Notes: generated by a model from the letters alone, not told the origin. A stretch of 58,993 bases of DNA from Geodermatophilus sp. YIM 151500 (GCF_025716945.1 NZ_JAOVZT010000017.1:1-58993), one strand, 5' to 3'. Positions 39,511 to 48,396 are shown, counted from the first letter of the stretch. Numbers and translations: made by a program.

Positions 39511-40304
39511 CGGGCTCCCCCGCTGACCGCCGGCAGCATCCGGGCGGGGACGAGCAGGAACCGCAGGTCGACCAGCGCGTGCAGCAGGACGGGCAGCAAC
39601 AACGACCCGGTCTGCAGGTAGAGCGCCGCGAACACGCCGCCCAGCACACCGGTCAGCGCGATCCCGGCCACCCCCTGGTAGGCGTGCGCCACGCCGAAGG
39701 CCACCGCCCCGGCCAGCACGAGCGCCGGCGTCGGCAGTCCGCCGGCGGCGGCGCTCACCACGGCCAGGAAGAACGCGCGGTAGAGCCACTCCTCGCAGAT
39801 GCCGGCGGTCACTCCGACCACCGTGAACAGCCGGCGCTCGGCGGGGCTGCGCGGCAGCAGCGCCAGCGTGGCCGAGCTCGGCGGCTCGGCCGCGGCGTGC
39901 CGGCCCTCCCTCGGCCGCCGCGCACGCTCGGCGGCCGCCTGCAGCAGGGCGCCGGAGCGCAGCGCCCGCGTCGAGACGACCACGAACAGGAGGACGAGCG
40001 CGACCAGCGCCAGCGGGACCGGGCCGGGCAGGGCCTGCGGCCACCGCAGGCCGACGGCGGCCGCGCCGACGGCGGGCGCCGAGAGCCACGTCACCAGGAC
40101 CAGCACCGCGAGACCCCACTCGAGCACCAGGAGTCGACGGTAGAACGACCGCCGGGCACCGGGGTCGGTGCGCAGCCGGCCCTCGAAGCGGCGGTGCAGC
40201 ACCGCGCCGACCGCCGGCTCGCCGACCACGAGGTAGCCCGCCACGACGACGGCGGCCAGCGCGGCCGGCCCGAAGTCGGCCAGCGAGGTGGGCAGCCCGG
40301 TCAC
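39507..40304 (-). CDS. CPBP-family intramembrane protease
   Basis: 265 residues, about seven to eight hydrophobic segments. The three Abi/CPBP motifs are present: CEEWLYR (EExxxR), FGVAHAY (FxxxH) and LLHALVDL. Related to type II CAAX prenyl endopeptidases; bacterial members have varied or unknown substrates. GTG start 9 bp after rluD. Confidence 0.88.
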   Translation of the reverse strand: MTGLPTSLADFGPAALAAVVVAGYLVVGEPAVGAVLHRRFEGRLRTDPGARRSFYRRLLVLEWGLAVLVLVTWLSAPAVGAAAVGLRWPQALPGPVPLALVALVLLFVVVSTRALRSGALLQAAAERARRPREGRHAAAEPPSSATLALLPRSPAERRLFTVVGVTAGICEEWLYRAFFLAVVSAAAGGLPTPALVLAGAVAFGVAHAYQGVAGIALTGVLGGVFAALYLQTGSLLLPVLLHALVDLRFLLVPARMLPAVSGGAR

Positions 40305-40313
40305 GGACGGCGG

Positions 40314-41261
40314 TCAGGCCTCGGCCCGCAGGACGGCCAGCGCGCCGGCGAGGTCGGGTGGGACGTCGCTGGTGACCTCGACCCACCGGCCGTCGGCGGG
40401 GTGGGGGAAACCCAGCCGGACCGCGTGCAGCCACTGGCGGTCGACGCCGAGCCGGGCGGCCAGGGCCGGGTCGGCCCCGTAGGTCAGGTCGCCGACGCAG
40501 GGGTGGCGCAGCGCGGCGAAGTGCACGCGGATCTGGTGCGTGCGCCCGGTCTCCAACCGGATGTCGACCAGGCTGGCGGCCGGGAAGGCCTCCACGACCT
40601 CGTAGTGGGTCACCGAGGGGCGGCCGCCGCTGACCACGGCGAACCGCCAGTCCTTCGTCGGGTGCCGGTCGATCGGCGCGTCGATGGTGCCGCGGGACGG
40701 GTCGGGGTGGCCCTGGACGAGGGCGGCGTAGTGCTTCTCGACCGTGCGCTCGCGGAAGGCCGCCTTGAGCGCGGTGTAGGCGCGCTCGCTCTTGGCGACG
40801 GCCATCACGCCGGTGGTGGCGGCGTCGAGCCGGTGCACGACCCCCTGCCGCTCGGCGGCACCGGAGGTGGCGATGCGGTAGCCCGCCGCGGCCAGCCCGC
40901 CGACGACGGTCGGCCCGTCCCAGCCCGGGCTCGGGTGCGCGGCCACGCCCACCGGCTTGTCGACGACGACGACGTCGTCGTCGTCGTACAGCACGGTCAT
41001 CCCCTCGACCGGCTGCGGCGCCGGGGGCTCCCCCGGCGGCGGGGGCAGCTCCACCTCGAGCCAGCTGCCCCCGGCGAGCCGGTCGCCCTTGCCCCGGACG
41101 CGCCCGTCGACGACGACGAGCCCGGCGTCGGCCACCTCGGCCGCGGCGGCGCGGGAGAGCCCGAACAGCCGGGACAGCGCCTGGTCGACCCGCTGGCCCT
41201 CCAGGCCGTCCGGCACGGGCAGCGCACGGTGCAGGCCGGCCGACGAGGTCACGACGTCCAT
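40314..41261 (-). CDS. rluD: 23S rRNA pseudouridine synthase, RluD-like
   Basis: 315 residues. N-terminal S4 RNA-binding domain ([19 protein letters not shown]) and a pseudouridine synthase core with the catalytic Asp in [10 protein letters not shown], plus [15 protein letters not shown] 41259-41261. lspA lies 130 bp upstream with a repeat array between them. First gene of rluD-CPBP-GNAT. Confidence 0.95.
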   Translation of the reverse strand: MDVVTSSAGLHRALPVPDGLEGQRVDQALSRLFGLSRAAAAEVADAGLVVVDGRVRGKGDRLAGGSWLEVELPPPPGEPPAPQPVEGMTVLYDDDDVVVVDKPVGVAAHPSPGWDGPTVVGGLAAAGYRIATSGAAERQGVVHRLDAATTGVMAVAKSERAYTALKAAFRERTVEKHYAALVQGHPDPSRGTIDAPIDRHPTKDWRFAVVSGGRPSVTHYEVVEAFPAASLVDIRLETGRTHQIRVHFAALRHPCVGDLTYGADPALAARLGVDRQWLHAVRLGFPHPADGRWVEVTSDVPPDLAGALAVLRAEA

Positions 41262-41314
41262 TGTGACGGGCGGGCCGACGGACCGGGCCGTGCCCGGCCG
41301 GGCAGGCACGGGCC

Positions 41315-41389
41315 GGGCGCGGACGGGCCCGGCGCGGACGAGCAGGGCGCGGACGGGCCGGGCGCGGACGGGCCGGGCGTGGACGCGGC
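41315..41389. repeat. Five 15-bp tandem repeats between lspA and rluD
   Basis: Units beginning GGGCGCGGAC or one-base variants start at 41315, 41330, 41345, 41360 and 41375, an exact 15-bp period. The array ends 2 bases from the lspA stop codon. Confidence 0.85.
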
Positions 41390-41391
41390 GC

Positions 41392-41967
41392 TCAGGCCGA
41401 CCGGTCCTCCCGGCGGGCACGGGTGCTCCCCGCGCTGCGGCTGCCGTCGAACTCGATCCCCCGGACGGCGAGCAGGGCGCCGAGGACGCCGCCGCAGACG
41501 ATGGCCGAGTCGGCCACGTTGAACACCGGCCAGATCCGCCCGTCGGGAGCGAGGACGGAGAGGAAGTCGACCACGCCGCCGCGCAGGAAACCCGGCGCCC
41601 GGAACAGCCGGTCGACCAGGTTGCCGAGCGCACCGCCGAGCACGAGCCCGAGAGCCGTCGCCCAGGCGGCGGAGTGCAGCCGCCGGGCGGTGCGCACGAT
41701 GACCACCGACACCGCGATCGCGATGAGGCTGAACAGGACGGTGGCGCCCTCGGCGAAGGAGAAGGCCGCGCCGAGGTTGCGCAGCTGGGTCAGGTAGAGC
41801 AGGCCCCCGAGCACCCGGATGTCCGCGCCGGGCTCGATCGTGGCGACGACCACGACCTTGGTGAGCAGGTCGGCCGCGAACACGGCCGCGGCCAGGGCGG
41901 CCAGCAGCCGCGTGCGGCGCGGCCCCGTGGGCTCGGGGCCGGACGGGGTGTCGGGCGACTCGGCCAG
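41392..41967 (-). CDS. lspA: Signal peptidase II, apparent CTG start
   Basis: 191 residues if started at CTG 41965-41967. Cleaves lipoprotein signal peptides after Lgt has modified the cysteine. Catalytic aspartates D119 (GNLVDRLF) and D153 (FNVADSAI); the TM1 motif ADLLTK is present. No ATG, GTG or TTG occurs in frame between the upstream region and GTG 41883. That GTG would delete half of the first membrane helix ([15 protein letters not shown]). AGAGGAG lies 5 bases before the CTG. Four membrane helices in total. Confidence 0.9.
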   Translation of the reverse strand: MAESPDTPSGPEPTGPRRTRLLAALAAAVFAADLLTKVVVVATIEPGADIRVLGGLLYLTQLRNLGAAFSFAEGATVLFSLIAIAVSVVIVRTARRLHSAAWATALGLVLGGALGNLVDRLFRAPGFLRGGVVDFLSVLAPDGRIWPVFNVADSAIVCGGVLGALLAVRGIEFDGSRSAGSTRARREDRSA

Positions 41968-42040
41968 GACGGCTCCTCTGTCGGGACGCCGGGGGGCGCC
42001 GGTGCCGACGACGATAGCCGCCCGGGCCGCGCCGCCGGCC

Positions 42041-42124
42041 GACCTCGCGGTCAGCCCCGGTCGAGCCGGACCTCGCGGTCAGCCCCGGTCGAGCCGGACC
42101 GCCGGTCAGCCCCGGTCGAGCCAG
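42041..42124. repeat. Three 28-bp tandem repeats overlapping the end of the GH13 gene
   Basis: Units 42041-42068, 42069-42096 and 42097-42124; the first two are identical and the third differs at a few bases. The third unit contains the stop codon and last codons (DRG) of the alpha-glucosidase, so the gene's end has been tandemly copied downstream. Confidence 0.85.
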
Positions 42125-43788
42125 ACGGCGGTGTCGGGCGCCAGCGCGCCGTCGCCCGGCCCGCTGGCCAACAGCACGCGGCCGTGCCCGGCGAGCGGCA
42201 GCGGCTCGGCCGACAGGTTGACCAGGCAGCGGAACGCCGGACCGCGGTCGAACGCGAGCACCCCCGGCCGCCCGGCGAGGTCGTCGACCCAGGTGAGCGG
42301 CGCCTCGTGCAGCTCGGCCCGGCGGCGCCGCAGGTGCAGCGCGGACCGGTAGAGCGAGAGCGTCGAACCCGGGTCGGCCCGCTGCGCCTCGGCGGTGAGC
42401 GCGGCCCAGGTCGCGGGCTGCGGCAGCCAGGGCACGCTTCCGTCCGGGCCGAAGCCGAACGGCGGGCGGGTGCCCGACCACGGCAGCGGCACCCGGCAGC
42501 CGTCCCGGCCGCGCACCGTGCGGCCGGAGCGCTCCCACGTCGGGTCCTGCAGCACCTCCTCGGGCAGGTCCTCCACCTCGGGCAGGCCCAGCTCCTCCCC
42601 CTGGTACAGGTAGACGCCGCCGGGTAGGGCGAGGGTGAGCAGCACGGCGGCCCGGGCGCGGCGCAGACCGAGGGCGAGGTCGGTGGGCTCGCCGGTCGAG
42701 CCGGTGCCCATGAGCGCCACCCCGGTCTCGGCCCGGCCGAAGCGGGTGACGTGCCGGGTCTCGTCGTGGCTGGAGAACACCCAGGTCGCCGGAGCACCGT
42801 GCGGCTCCAGGGTGGCCAGCGTCGCGTCGACCACCGCCCGCAGCGTCGGGCCGTCCCAGGGGGCGTGCAGGTAGTCGAAGTTGAAGGTGGTGTGCGCCTC
42901 GTCCGGGCGCACGTAGCGGGCCAGCCGCTCGGGCCCGTTGACCACCGACTCGGTGACGATGAGGCGGTCCCCGTGGGCGTCGGCCAGCCGCCGCCACCGG
43001 CGGAGGACCTCGTGCACGCCGTCGACGTCCCAGTGCGGGTTGCCCACCCAGCGGGCGGAGTCGAACACCGCGCCGGGCCCGTGGCCGGCGTCGGGCAGCC
43101 CGGCTTCCTTGGCCATCGCCGGCGCGGCGTCGACCCGGACGCCGTCGACGCCGCGGTCGAACCAGAACCGGAGGATGTCGTCGAAGTCCGCCTGGACCTG
43201 AGGGTTCTCCCAGTCCAGGTCGGGCTGCTGGGGGGCGAACAGGTGCAGGTACCACTGGCCGGGCCGGCCGTCGGGCTCGGTGACCCGCGTCCACGCCCGC
43301 CCGCCGAAGGCGCTGATCCAGTCGTTGGGCGGGGACTCGCCGCCGTCGCGGCCGTCGCGGAAGAAGTACCGCGCCCGCTCGGGCGAGCCGGGGCCCGCGG
43401 CCAGCGCCGCGCGGAACCACGGGTGCTCGACCGAGGTGTGGTTGGCGACCAGGTCGACCACGACCCGCAGGCCGCGGTCGTGCGCCGCGGCGAGCAGCGC
43501 GTCGGCGTCGGCGAGCGTGCCGTAGCGCGGGTCGATGTCGCGGTAGTCGCTCACGTCGTAGCCGCCGTCGGCCATCGGCGACGGGTACCAGGGCGTGATC
43601 CAGACGGCGTCGACGCCGAGGTCGGCCAGGTGGTCCAGCCGCGAGCGCAGGCCGGCGAGGTCGCCCACCCCGTCGCCGTCGCCGTCGGCGAAGCTGCGCA
43701 GGTACACCTCGTAGACGACGGCCGAGCGCCACCACGGGGCGCGCGCGCCGTCGATCGTGCCCGGCTCCGCCGGCTGGAAGGACGTCAC
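42106..43788 (-). CDS. GH13 alpha-glucosidase / oligo-glucosidase
   Basis: 560 residues, cytoplasmic. Hydrolyses alpha-glucosidic bonds in maltose-, isomaltose- or trehalose-like sugars. Family regions: VVDLVANHTS (region I), DGVRVDAAP with the nucleophile Asp (II), LIVTESV with the acid/base Glu (III), and SSHDETRHVTRFG (IV). Region IV usually reads NHD in this group; here it is SHD. YQGEELGLPEVEDLP and the tail are typical of actinobacterial AglA-type enzymes. Located just downstream of a sugar importer, so it probably degrades the imported oligosaccharide. GTG start with CAGACT-N7 upstream. Confidence 0.93.
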   Translation of the reverse strand: MTSFQPAEPGTIDGARAPWWRSAVVYEVYLRSFADGDGDGVGDLAGLRSRLDHLADLGVDAVWITPWYPSPMADGGYDVSDYRDIDPRYGTLADADALLAAAHDRGLRVVVDLVANHTSVEHPWFRAALAAGPGSPERARYFFRDGRDGGESPPNDWISAFGGRAWTRVTEPDGRPGQWYLHLFAPQQPDLDWENPQVQADFDDILRFWFDRGVDGVRVDAAPAMAKEAGLPDAGHGPGAVFDSARWVGNPHWDVDGVHEVLRRWRRLADAHGDRLIVTESVVNGPERLARYVRPDEAHTTFNFDYLHAPWDGPTLRAVVDATLATLEPHGAPATWVFSSHDETRHVTRFGRAETGVALMGTGSTGEPTDLALGLRRARAAVLLTLALPGGVYLYQGEELGLPEVEDLPEEVLQDPTWERSGRTVRGRDGCRVPLPWSGTRPPFGFGPDGSVPWLPQPATWAALTAEAQRADPGSTLSLYRSALHLRRRRAELHEAPLTWVDDLAGRPGVLAFDRGPAFRCLVNLSAEPLPLAGHGRVLLASGPGDGALAPDTAVWLDRG

Positions 43789-43805
43789 GGGCAGAAGTCT
43801 GCCCG
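43788..43805. promoter_or_regulatory. Inverted repeat over the GH13 promoter and start (8-bp arms)
   Basis: CGGGCAGA and TCTGCCCG with a 2-bp centre form a perfect palindrome that covers the minus-strand -10-like CAGACT (43796-43801) and the first base of the GTG. A protein bound here would block transcription; alternatively it is a small hairpin at the 5' end. Confidence 0.45.
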
Positions 43806-43810
43806 GACGG

Positions 43811-43831
43811 CCCCGCCTCGCCGAGGCGGGG
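43811..43831 (-). terminator. Hairpin after the importer ATPase gene (9-bp stem, 3-base loop)
   Basis: CCCCGCCTC pairs with GAGGCGGGG, centred 30 bp downstream of the ATPase stop. No U-run, as is usual for GC-rich actinobacterial terminators. Confidence 0.55.
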
Positions 43832-43850
43832 TCCGTGGGCGGGGCGACCC

Positions 43851-45125
43851 TCAGGCGACCTCGGCGCCCTCCGGCCCGCTGATGCCGCCGCCGTGGGCGC
43901 GCGCCTCCTCGACCTGTTCCTGCCGGTCCTCCTCGGCCTCGCGGGTGAGCCGGGCGCCGGCCTCGGCGTCGCGCGTGAGGTTCTCGCCGGTCTTCGGGTC
44001 GAAGACGTGCGCCTTGCGGCTGTCCATCCAGAACTCCGCCTCGCGGCCCTCGCGGATCCGGCTGGTGGAGTCGATGCCGATGACCGCCTGGGTGCGCAGC
44101 GCCTCGGAGTCCAGCTCGCGGGAGAGATCCCGCAGCTGCGCCTGGATCTGCTCGGGCGCGTCGTAGGGGATGTAGGCGAACTGCTGGTCGCCGAGCCACT
44201 CGGTGACGTCGACCTGCGCCCGGAAGGTGGTGCCGTGGGGGCGCTTGGCCTCGTCGACCAACGAGGCGTCCTCGAAGTGCTCGGGGCGGATGCCGACGAG
44301 CAGCAGGTCGCGGCCGGCGACGGCGGCGGCGCGCTCCTCGTCGAGCTCGATGTCGCCGAACGGGGTCGTCAACGTGCGACCGTCGAGGGTCGCCGGCAGG
44401 AAGTTCATCGGCGGAGAACCGATGAAGCCGGCGACGAACAGGTTGACCGGCTGCTCGTAGAGCTCGCGGGGCGAGGCGACCTGCTGGATGACGCCCTTGC
44501 GCAGCACGCAGACCCGGTCGCCGAGGGTCATGGCCTCGGTCTGGTCGTGCGTGACGTACACCGTGGTGATGCCCAGCCGGCGCTGCAGCCGGGAGATCTC
44601 CGTGCGCATCTGCCCGCGGAGCTTGGCGTCGAGGTTCGACAGCGGCTCGTCGAAGAGGAAGGCCTCGGCGTGCCGGACGATGGCCCGGCCCATCGCCACC
44701 CGCTGCCGCTGGCCGCCGGAGAGATTGGCCGGCTTGCGCTCCAGGTGTTCCTTGAGCTCGAGCACGTCAGCGGCCTCGGTGACCCGCTTGCGCACCTCGT
44801 CGTCGGGGGTCTTGGACAGCCGCAGCGGGAAGGCGATGTTTTCGAAGACGCTCATGTGCGGGTAGAGCGCGTAGTTCTGGAACACCATCGACAGGTTGCG
44901 GTCGCGCGGCGCCTTGTCGTTGACCCGGGTGCCGCCGATGACCATGTCGCCGCTGGTGATGTCCTCCAGCCCGACGATCATCCGCAGCAGCGTCGACTTC
45001 CCGCAGCCGGACGGGCCGACGAGGATCATGAACTCCCCGTCGGCGATGTCGAGGCTGACGTCGTTCACGGCCGGGAAGCCGTCGCCGTACTGCTTGACGA
45101 TGTTCTTCATCTCGATCGAGGCCAT
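43851..45125 (-). CDS. ugpC: Sugar ABC importer ATPase, MsmK/UgpC/SugC type
   Basis: 424 residues. Walker A GPSGCGKST, signature LSGGQRQR, Walker B FLFDEPLSNLDAKLR, H-loop THDQTEAMTLGD. The C-terminal OB-like regulatory domain (about 240-370) is typical of ATPases energising carbohydrate importers. A charged tail of about 45 residues after FDPKTGENL is longer than usual. Third component of the importer with the genes at 45173-48305. Confidence 0.93.
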   Translation of the reverse strand: MASIEMKNIVKQYGDGFPAVNDVSLDIADGEFMILVGPSGCGKSTLLRMIVGLEDITSGDMVIGGTRVNDKAPRDRNLSMVFQNYALYPHMSVFENIAFPLRLSKTPDDEVRKRVTEAADVLELKEHLERKPANLSGGQRQRVAMGRAIVRHAEAFLFDEPLSNLDAKLRGQMRTEISRLQRRLGITTVYVTHDQTEAMTLGDRVCVLRKGVIQQVASPRELYEQPVNLFVAGFIGSPPMNFLPATLDGRTLTTPFGDIELDEERAAAVAGRDLLLVGIRPEHFEDASLVDEAKRPHGTTFRAQVDVTEWLGDQQFAYIPYDAPEQIQAQLRDLSRELDSEALRTQAVIGIDSTSRIREGREAEFWMDSRKAHVFDPKTGENLTRDAEAGARLTREAEEDRQEQVEEARAHGGGISGPEGAEVA

Positions 45126-45172
45126 GGTGGGTGTCCCCTCGGAGTCGGGAGGTGTGCAGGATCGGAGGGGCG

Positions 45173-46006
45173 TCAGCCCTTGACGGCACCGTTGGTGAGG
45201 CCGGCGACGATGCGGCGCTGGAACAGCAGCACCAGGACGACGACCGGGATGGTGACGATGACCGCGGCGGCCGCGATCGCCCCGGTCGGGTCCTCGAACT
45301 GCGAGGCACCGGAGAACAGGCCGAGCGCCGCGGGCACCGGCCGGGCGGCCTCGGTGGAGGTCAGCACGATGCCGTAGACGAAGTCGTTCCACGCGATGAA
45401 GAAGGCGATGATCGCGGTGGTGAAGACACCCGGCGCGGCCAGCGGCACGATCACCCGGCGGAAGGCCTGCCAGGTGGTCGCCCCGTCGACCTGGGCGGCC
45501 TGCTCCATCTCCCACGGGATCTCGCGGAAGAAGGCCGACATGGTCCAGATCGAGATCGGCAGGGTGAGCGACAGGTAGGGGAGGATCAGCCCCGGCCAGG
45601 TGTCGTACAGCCCGATCTGGCGCCACACGTTGAACAGCGGCGTGACGATGGAGATGACCGGGAAGATCGCCACCGCCAGCGCGGTCGACAGGATGACCCG
45701 CTTGCCCGGGAAGTCCAGCCGGGCGATGGCGTAGGCGGCGAACATCGCCAGCACGCAGGAGATCGCCGTGGCGATCAGGCAGATGCCGAAGGAGTTCCGC
45801 AGCGCCGGCAGGAACAGCTCGCTCGCACTACCGGTGAGGATGGTGCTGTAGTTGGTGAAGGACACGTCGGTGGGCGTGAACTGGCCGTTGGCGATGTCGG
45901 ACGGCGCCTTGAGCGAGATCGAGATGATCCACGCGATGGGGAACAGCGCGTAGACGATGATCGCGACGCCGCCGACGATCCACCAGGTCTTCTCCCGGCG
46001 CGACAT
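45173..46006 (-). CDS. Sugar ABC importer permease, MalG/SugB type
   Basis: 277 residues, six membrane helices. The EAA loop that contacts the ATPase reads EQAAQVDGATTWQAFRRVIV, as in MalG-like permeases. ATG 46004-46006 overlaps the stop of the upstream permease (TGATG). Confidence 0.93.
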   Translation of the reverse strand: MSRREKTWWIVGGVAIIVYALFPIAWIISISLKAPSDIANGQFTPTDVSFTNYSTILTGSASELFLPALRNSFGICLIATAISCVLAMFAAYAIARLDFPGKRVILSTALAVAIFPVISIVTPLFNVWRQIGLYDTWPGLILPYLSLTLPISIWTMSAFFREIPWEMEQAAQVDGATTWQAFRRVIVPLAAPGVFTTAIIAFFIAWNDFVYGIVLTSTEAARPVPAALGLFSGASQFEDPTGAIAAAAVIVTIPVVVLVLLFQRRIVAGLTNGAVKG

Positions 46007-46965
46007 CACTTGTCCCCTCTCGCCTGCGACAGGTCGACCCTGAAGCCCTTGATGAAGCCGAAGGCGATGATCACCACGGCGACGAACAGCAGCACCGACA
46101 CCGCCGACCCGAGGCCGATCTCCAGCCGCGCGATGGTCTGGCGGTAGGCCAGGAAGGAGACCGACTCGGTGCCGTTGGCGCCGGCCGTCATGATGAAGAT
46201 GCTGTCGAAGACCCGGAACGCGTCCAGGGTGCGGAACAGCAGGGCGACCATGATCGCCGCCTTCATGTTCGGGACGGTCACCCGCCACAGCCGCTGCCAC
46301 CAGCTCGCGCCGTCGACCTTGGCCGCCTCCTGCAGCACCTCGGGCACCTGGGCGAGGCCCGCGAGCAGCAGCAGCGAGATGAACGGCGTCGTCTTCCAGA
46401 TCTCCGCCAGGCAGATCACCAGGATCGAGGTGCCCCACCCGCCGAACCAGTCCGTGGTCTCGGCGATGCCGGGCAGCCAGGCGAACCAGCTGTTGACGAA
46501 GCCGGTGTTGATGTCGAAGGCGAACTGCCAGGCGAAGGCCGACACCACGGTGATCACCGCGTACGGGATGAGGATGGCGGCCCGGAGGATCGGTCGCAGG
46601 CTCTGCAGCGCCTTCGCCATCACCATCGCCAGCGCGAAGCCGAGGACCAGCTCGACGGCCACGGTGACCACGGTGATGAGCAGCGTGACACCGATCGACT
46701 GCCACCAGATCGGGTCGGTGAGGACCACGACGTAGTTGCCCAGCCCGTTGAACGCCCGGTTCGCCGGGTCGGTGAGCCGGTAGGAGAACAGCGACTCGTA
46801 GACGGCTTGGAGGATCGGGTAGGCCGTGACCAGCAGCATGATCACGAACGCCGGGCCGGCCAGCATCCAGCCGAGCCGCCGTTCGGCCCGCGCCCGGTCG
46901 CTCACCGACGGTGGCGCCGACTTCGGTCGGGTCTTCTCGGTCGGTGGAAGCGTGGTCGTGGTCAC
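46006..46965 (-). CDS. Sugar ABC importer permease, MalF/SugA type
   Basis: 319 residues, six membrane helices after a short cytoplasmic Thr/Pro/Lys-rich N-terminus. EAA loop LQEAAKVDGASWWQRLWRVT. GTG start overlaps the stop of the binding-protein gene by 4 bp. Confidence 0.93.
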   Translation of the reverse strand: MTTTTLPPTEKTRPKSAPPSVSDRARAERRLGWMLAGPAFVIMLLVTAYPILQAVYESLFSYRLTDPANRAFNGLGNYVVVLTDPIWWQSIGVTLLITVVTVAVELVLGFALAMVMAKALQSLRPILRAAILIPYAVITVVSAFAWQFAFDINTGFVNSWFAWLPGIAETTDWFGGWGTSILVICLAEIWKTTPFISLLLLAGLAQVPEVLQEAAKVDGASWWQRLWRVTVPNMKAAIMVALLFRTLDAFRVFDSIFIMTAGANGTESVSFLAYRQTIARLEIGLGSAVSVLLFVAVVIIAFGFIKGFRVDLSQARGDK

Positions 46966-48305
46966 AGCAGCTGCTCCCCTCGCAGGACGGCCAGGATGAG
47001 GTCAGCGGCCTCCGCGCCGGTCTCCCCGGGCACCACCGCGCTCGCGGGGTGGTACACCCGCTGCAGCGCGCCGGAGACCTCGCTGTAATAGACCGTCTGC
47101 GGCCGTGGCGCCGCCAGCTCCAGCGACTCCCGGATGGCGGGGGCCATCGGGAAGATCTCGAGGACCTCGGGATCGTCGTAGACCGCGGCCTTGGACGCCG
47201 GGTTGCCGTTGGTCGTGAAGTAGTAGGACTGGTTCTCCTCGGAGACGATGCACTCGGCGGCCTCGTAGGCGGCCTCGACGTTCCGGCTGAAGGCACCGAC
47301 CCCGATGTTGATGCCGCCGTAGGGCGGAGCGCTCGGCTCGCCCTCGTCGACCCGCGGGTACAGCGTCCAGCCGTAGTCCTCGGGGACCGAGGCGTCGAGC
47401 GTGCCGGCCTCGACGGCGCTCAGCGCCCGCGGCCAGACGAACGGCCAGTTGACCATGAAGGCGGCGTCACCCTCCTCGAAGTCGGTGACGTTCGCGTCCT
47501 CGCCCGCGGTGGAGAACGCCGGCCCCCCGACCGGGGCGACCGCGTTCATCACCTCGGCGGCCCGCACCGCCGGGTCCTCCGTCAGCCCGAGCTGGATGTC
47601 CTCCGGGTTCTCGGCGGTCTCGGTGATGATCGACCCACCCGCCGACTCGACGAGCGCGTTGAGCCAGACGGTGAGCGCCTCCGCCCGGATGCCCTGCGCG
47701 GCGATGGTCGTGCCCTGGTCCTCGGCGACCTGCACCATCTGCTCCCAGGTCACCGGCTGCTCCATGTCCAGCCCGGCCTGCTCGACGACCGACTTCTTGT
47801 ACCAGAGCAGCTGGGTGTTCGCCCAGAACGGGACGGCGACGAGCTCGTCGTCCCACGTCGAACCCTGCACGGCGCTCTCGACGACACCCTCGGTGACGCG
47901 CTGGGCGACGTCCTCCGGGACCGGCGCCAGGAAACCCGCCTCGGCGAACTCCGGGATGTAGGGCGGGTCGAGGCTCATTAGGTCGATCGAGTCGTCCTCG
48001 GCCGCCAACCGGCGGATGAGCTGCTCACGCTGCGCGTTCGACTCACGGGGCAGCTGGGCGACCTCGATCGTGTAGGCCCCGCCCGCCGCCTCGGTGCAGC
48101 GGCTGGCGATCTCCGCCTGGCCGCCGGAGTCCGGGTTGATGTACCAGGTCAGCTGCGACGACGCCCCGGTGTCGCCCCCGCAGGCGGCCAGCGTCGAGGC
48201 CAGCAGTGCGGCCGCGGACGCCCCCGCCAGCCGCCCCCGGCGGTGCTCGGCCGACCGGGTGGTGACCGTCCTCCCTCGTCGCGCGCCGGTCGCCCCGTCG
48301 GGCAC
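46962..48305 (-). CDS. Sugar ABC importer substrate-binding lipoprotein, LpqY-like
   Basis: 447 residues. Basic N-terminus and hydrophobic segment ending in the lipobox LAAC, so it is a substrate for the Lgt and LspA encoded in this window. The rest is a cluster D/F type binding protein (WYINPDSGG, LMSLDPPYIPEFA, FWANTQLLWYKK, WPFVWPRAL). The order binding protein, two permeases, ATPase resembles LpqY-SugABC, a trehalose importer in mycobacteria; an alpha-glucoside is the likely substrate here. GTG 48303-48305 has the best spacing (8 bases) from GGAGGAGG; another GTG lies at 48311. Confidence 0.92.
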   Translation of the reverse strand: MPDGATGARRGRTVTTRSAEHRRGRLAGASAAALLASTLAACGGDTGASSQLTWYINPDSGGQAEIASRCTEAAGGAYTIEVAQLPRESNAQREQLIRRLAAEDDSIDLMSLDPPYIPEFAEAGFLAPVPEDVAQRVTEGVVESAVQGSTWDDELVAVPFWANTQLLWYKKSVVEQAGLDMEQPVTWEQMVQVAEDQGTTIAAQGIRAEALTVWLNALVESAGGSIITETAENPEDIQLGLTEDPAVRAAEVMNAVAPVGGPAFSTAGEDANVTDFEEGDAAFMVNWPFVWPRALSAVEAGTLDASVPEDYGWTLYPRVDEGEPSAPPYGGINIGVGAFSRNVEAAYEAAECIVSEENQSYYFTTNGNPASKAAVYDDPEVLEIFPMAPAIRESLELAAPRPQTVYYSEVSGALQRVYHPASAVVPGETGAEAADLILAVLRGEQLL

Positions 48306-48353
48306 GGACACCGCCTCCTCCCGGTTCGCGGTGACCCACCGTCACCGCCGTCC

Positions 48354-48396
48354 CCGGAGCGTGGCCCAGCTCACAGGGGGTGTCAACCGGAGCGTG
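48354..48396. repeat. Two direct repeats CCGGAGCGTG flanking the importer promoter
   Basis: Copies at 48354-48363 (over the -10) and 48387-48396 (just upstream of the -35), 33 bp apart, about three helical turns. Candidate regulator sites. Confidence 0.5.
48358..48386 (-). promoter_or_regulatory. Promoter of the sugar importer operon (TTGACA-17-CACGCT)
   Basis: Minus-strand TTGACA (48381-48386), a 17-base spacer, and CACGCT (48358-48363). The -35 overlaps the stop codon of the DUF4032 gene. Expected leader of about 45 bases carries GGAGGAGG. The best full promoter I see in the window. Confidence 0.65.
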
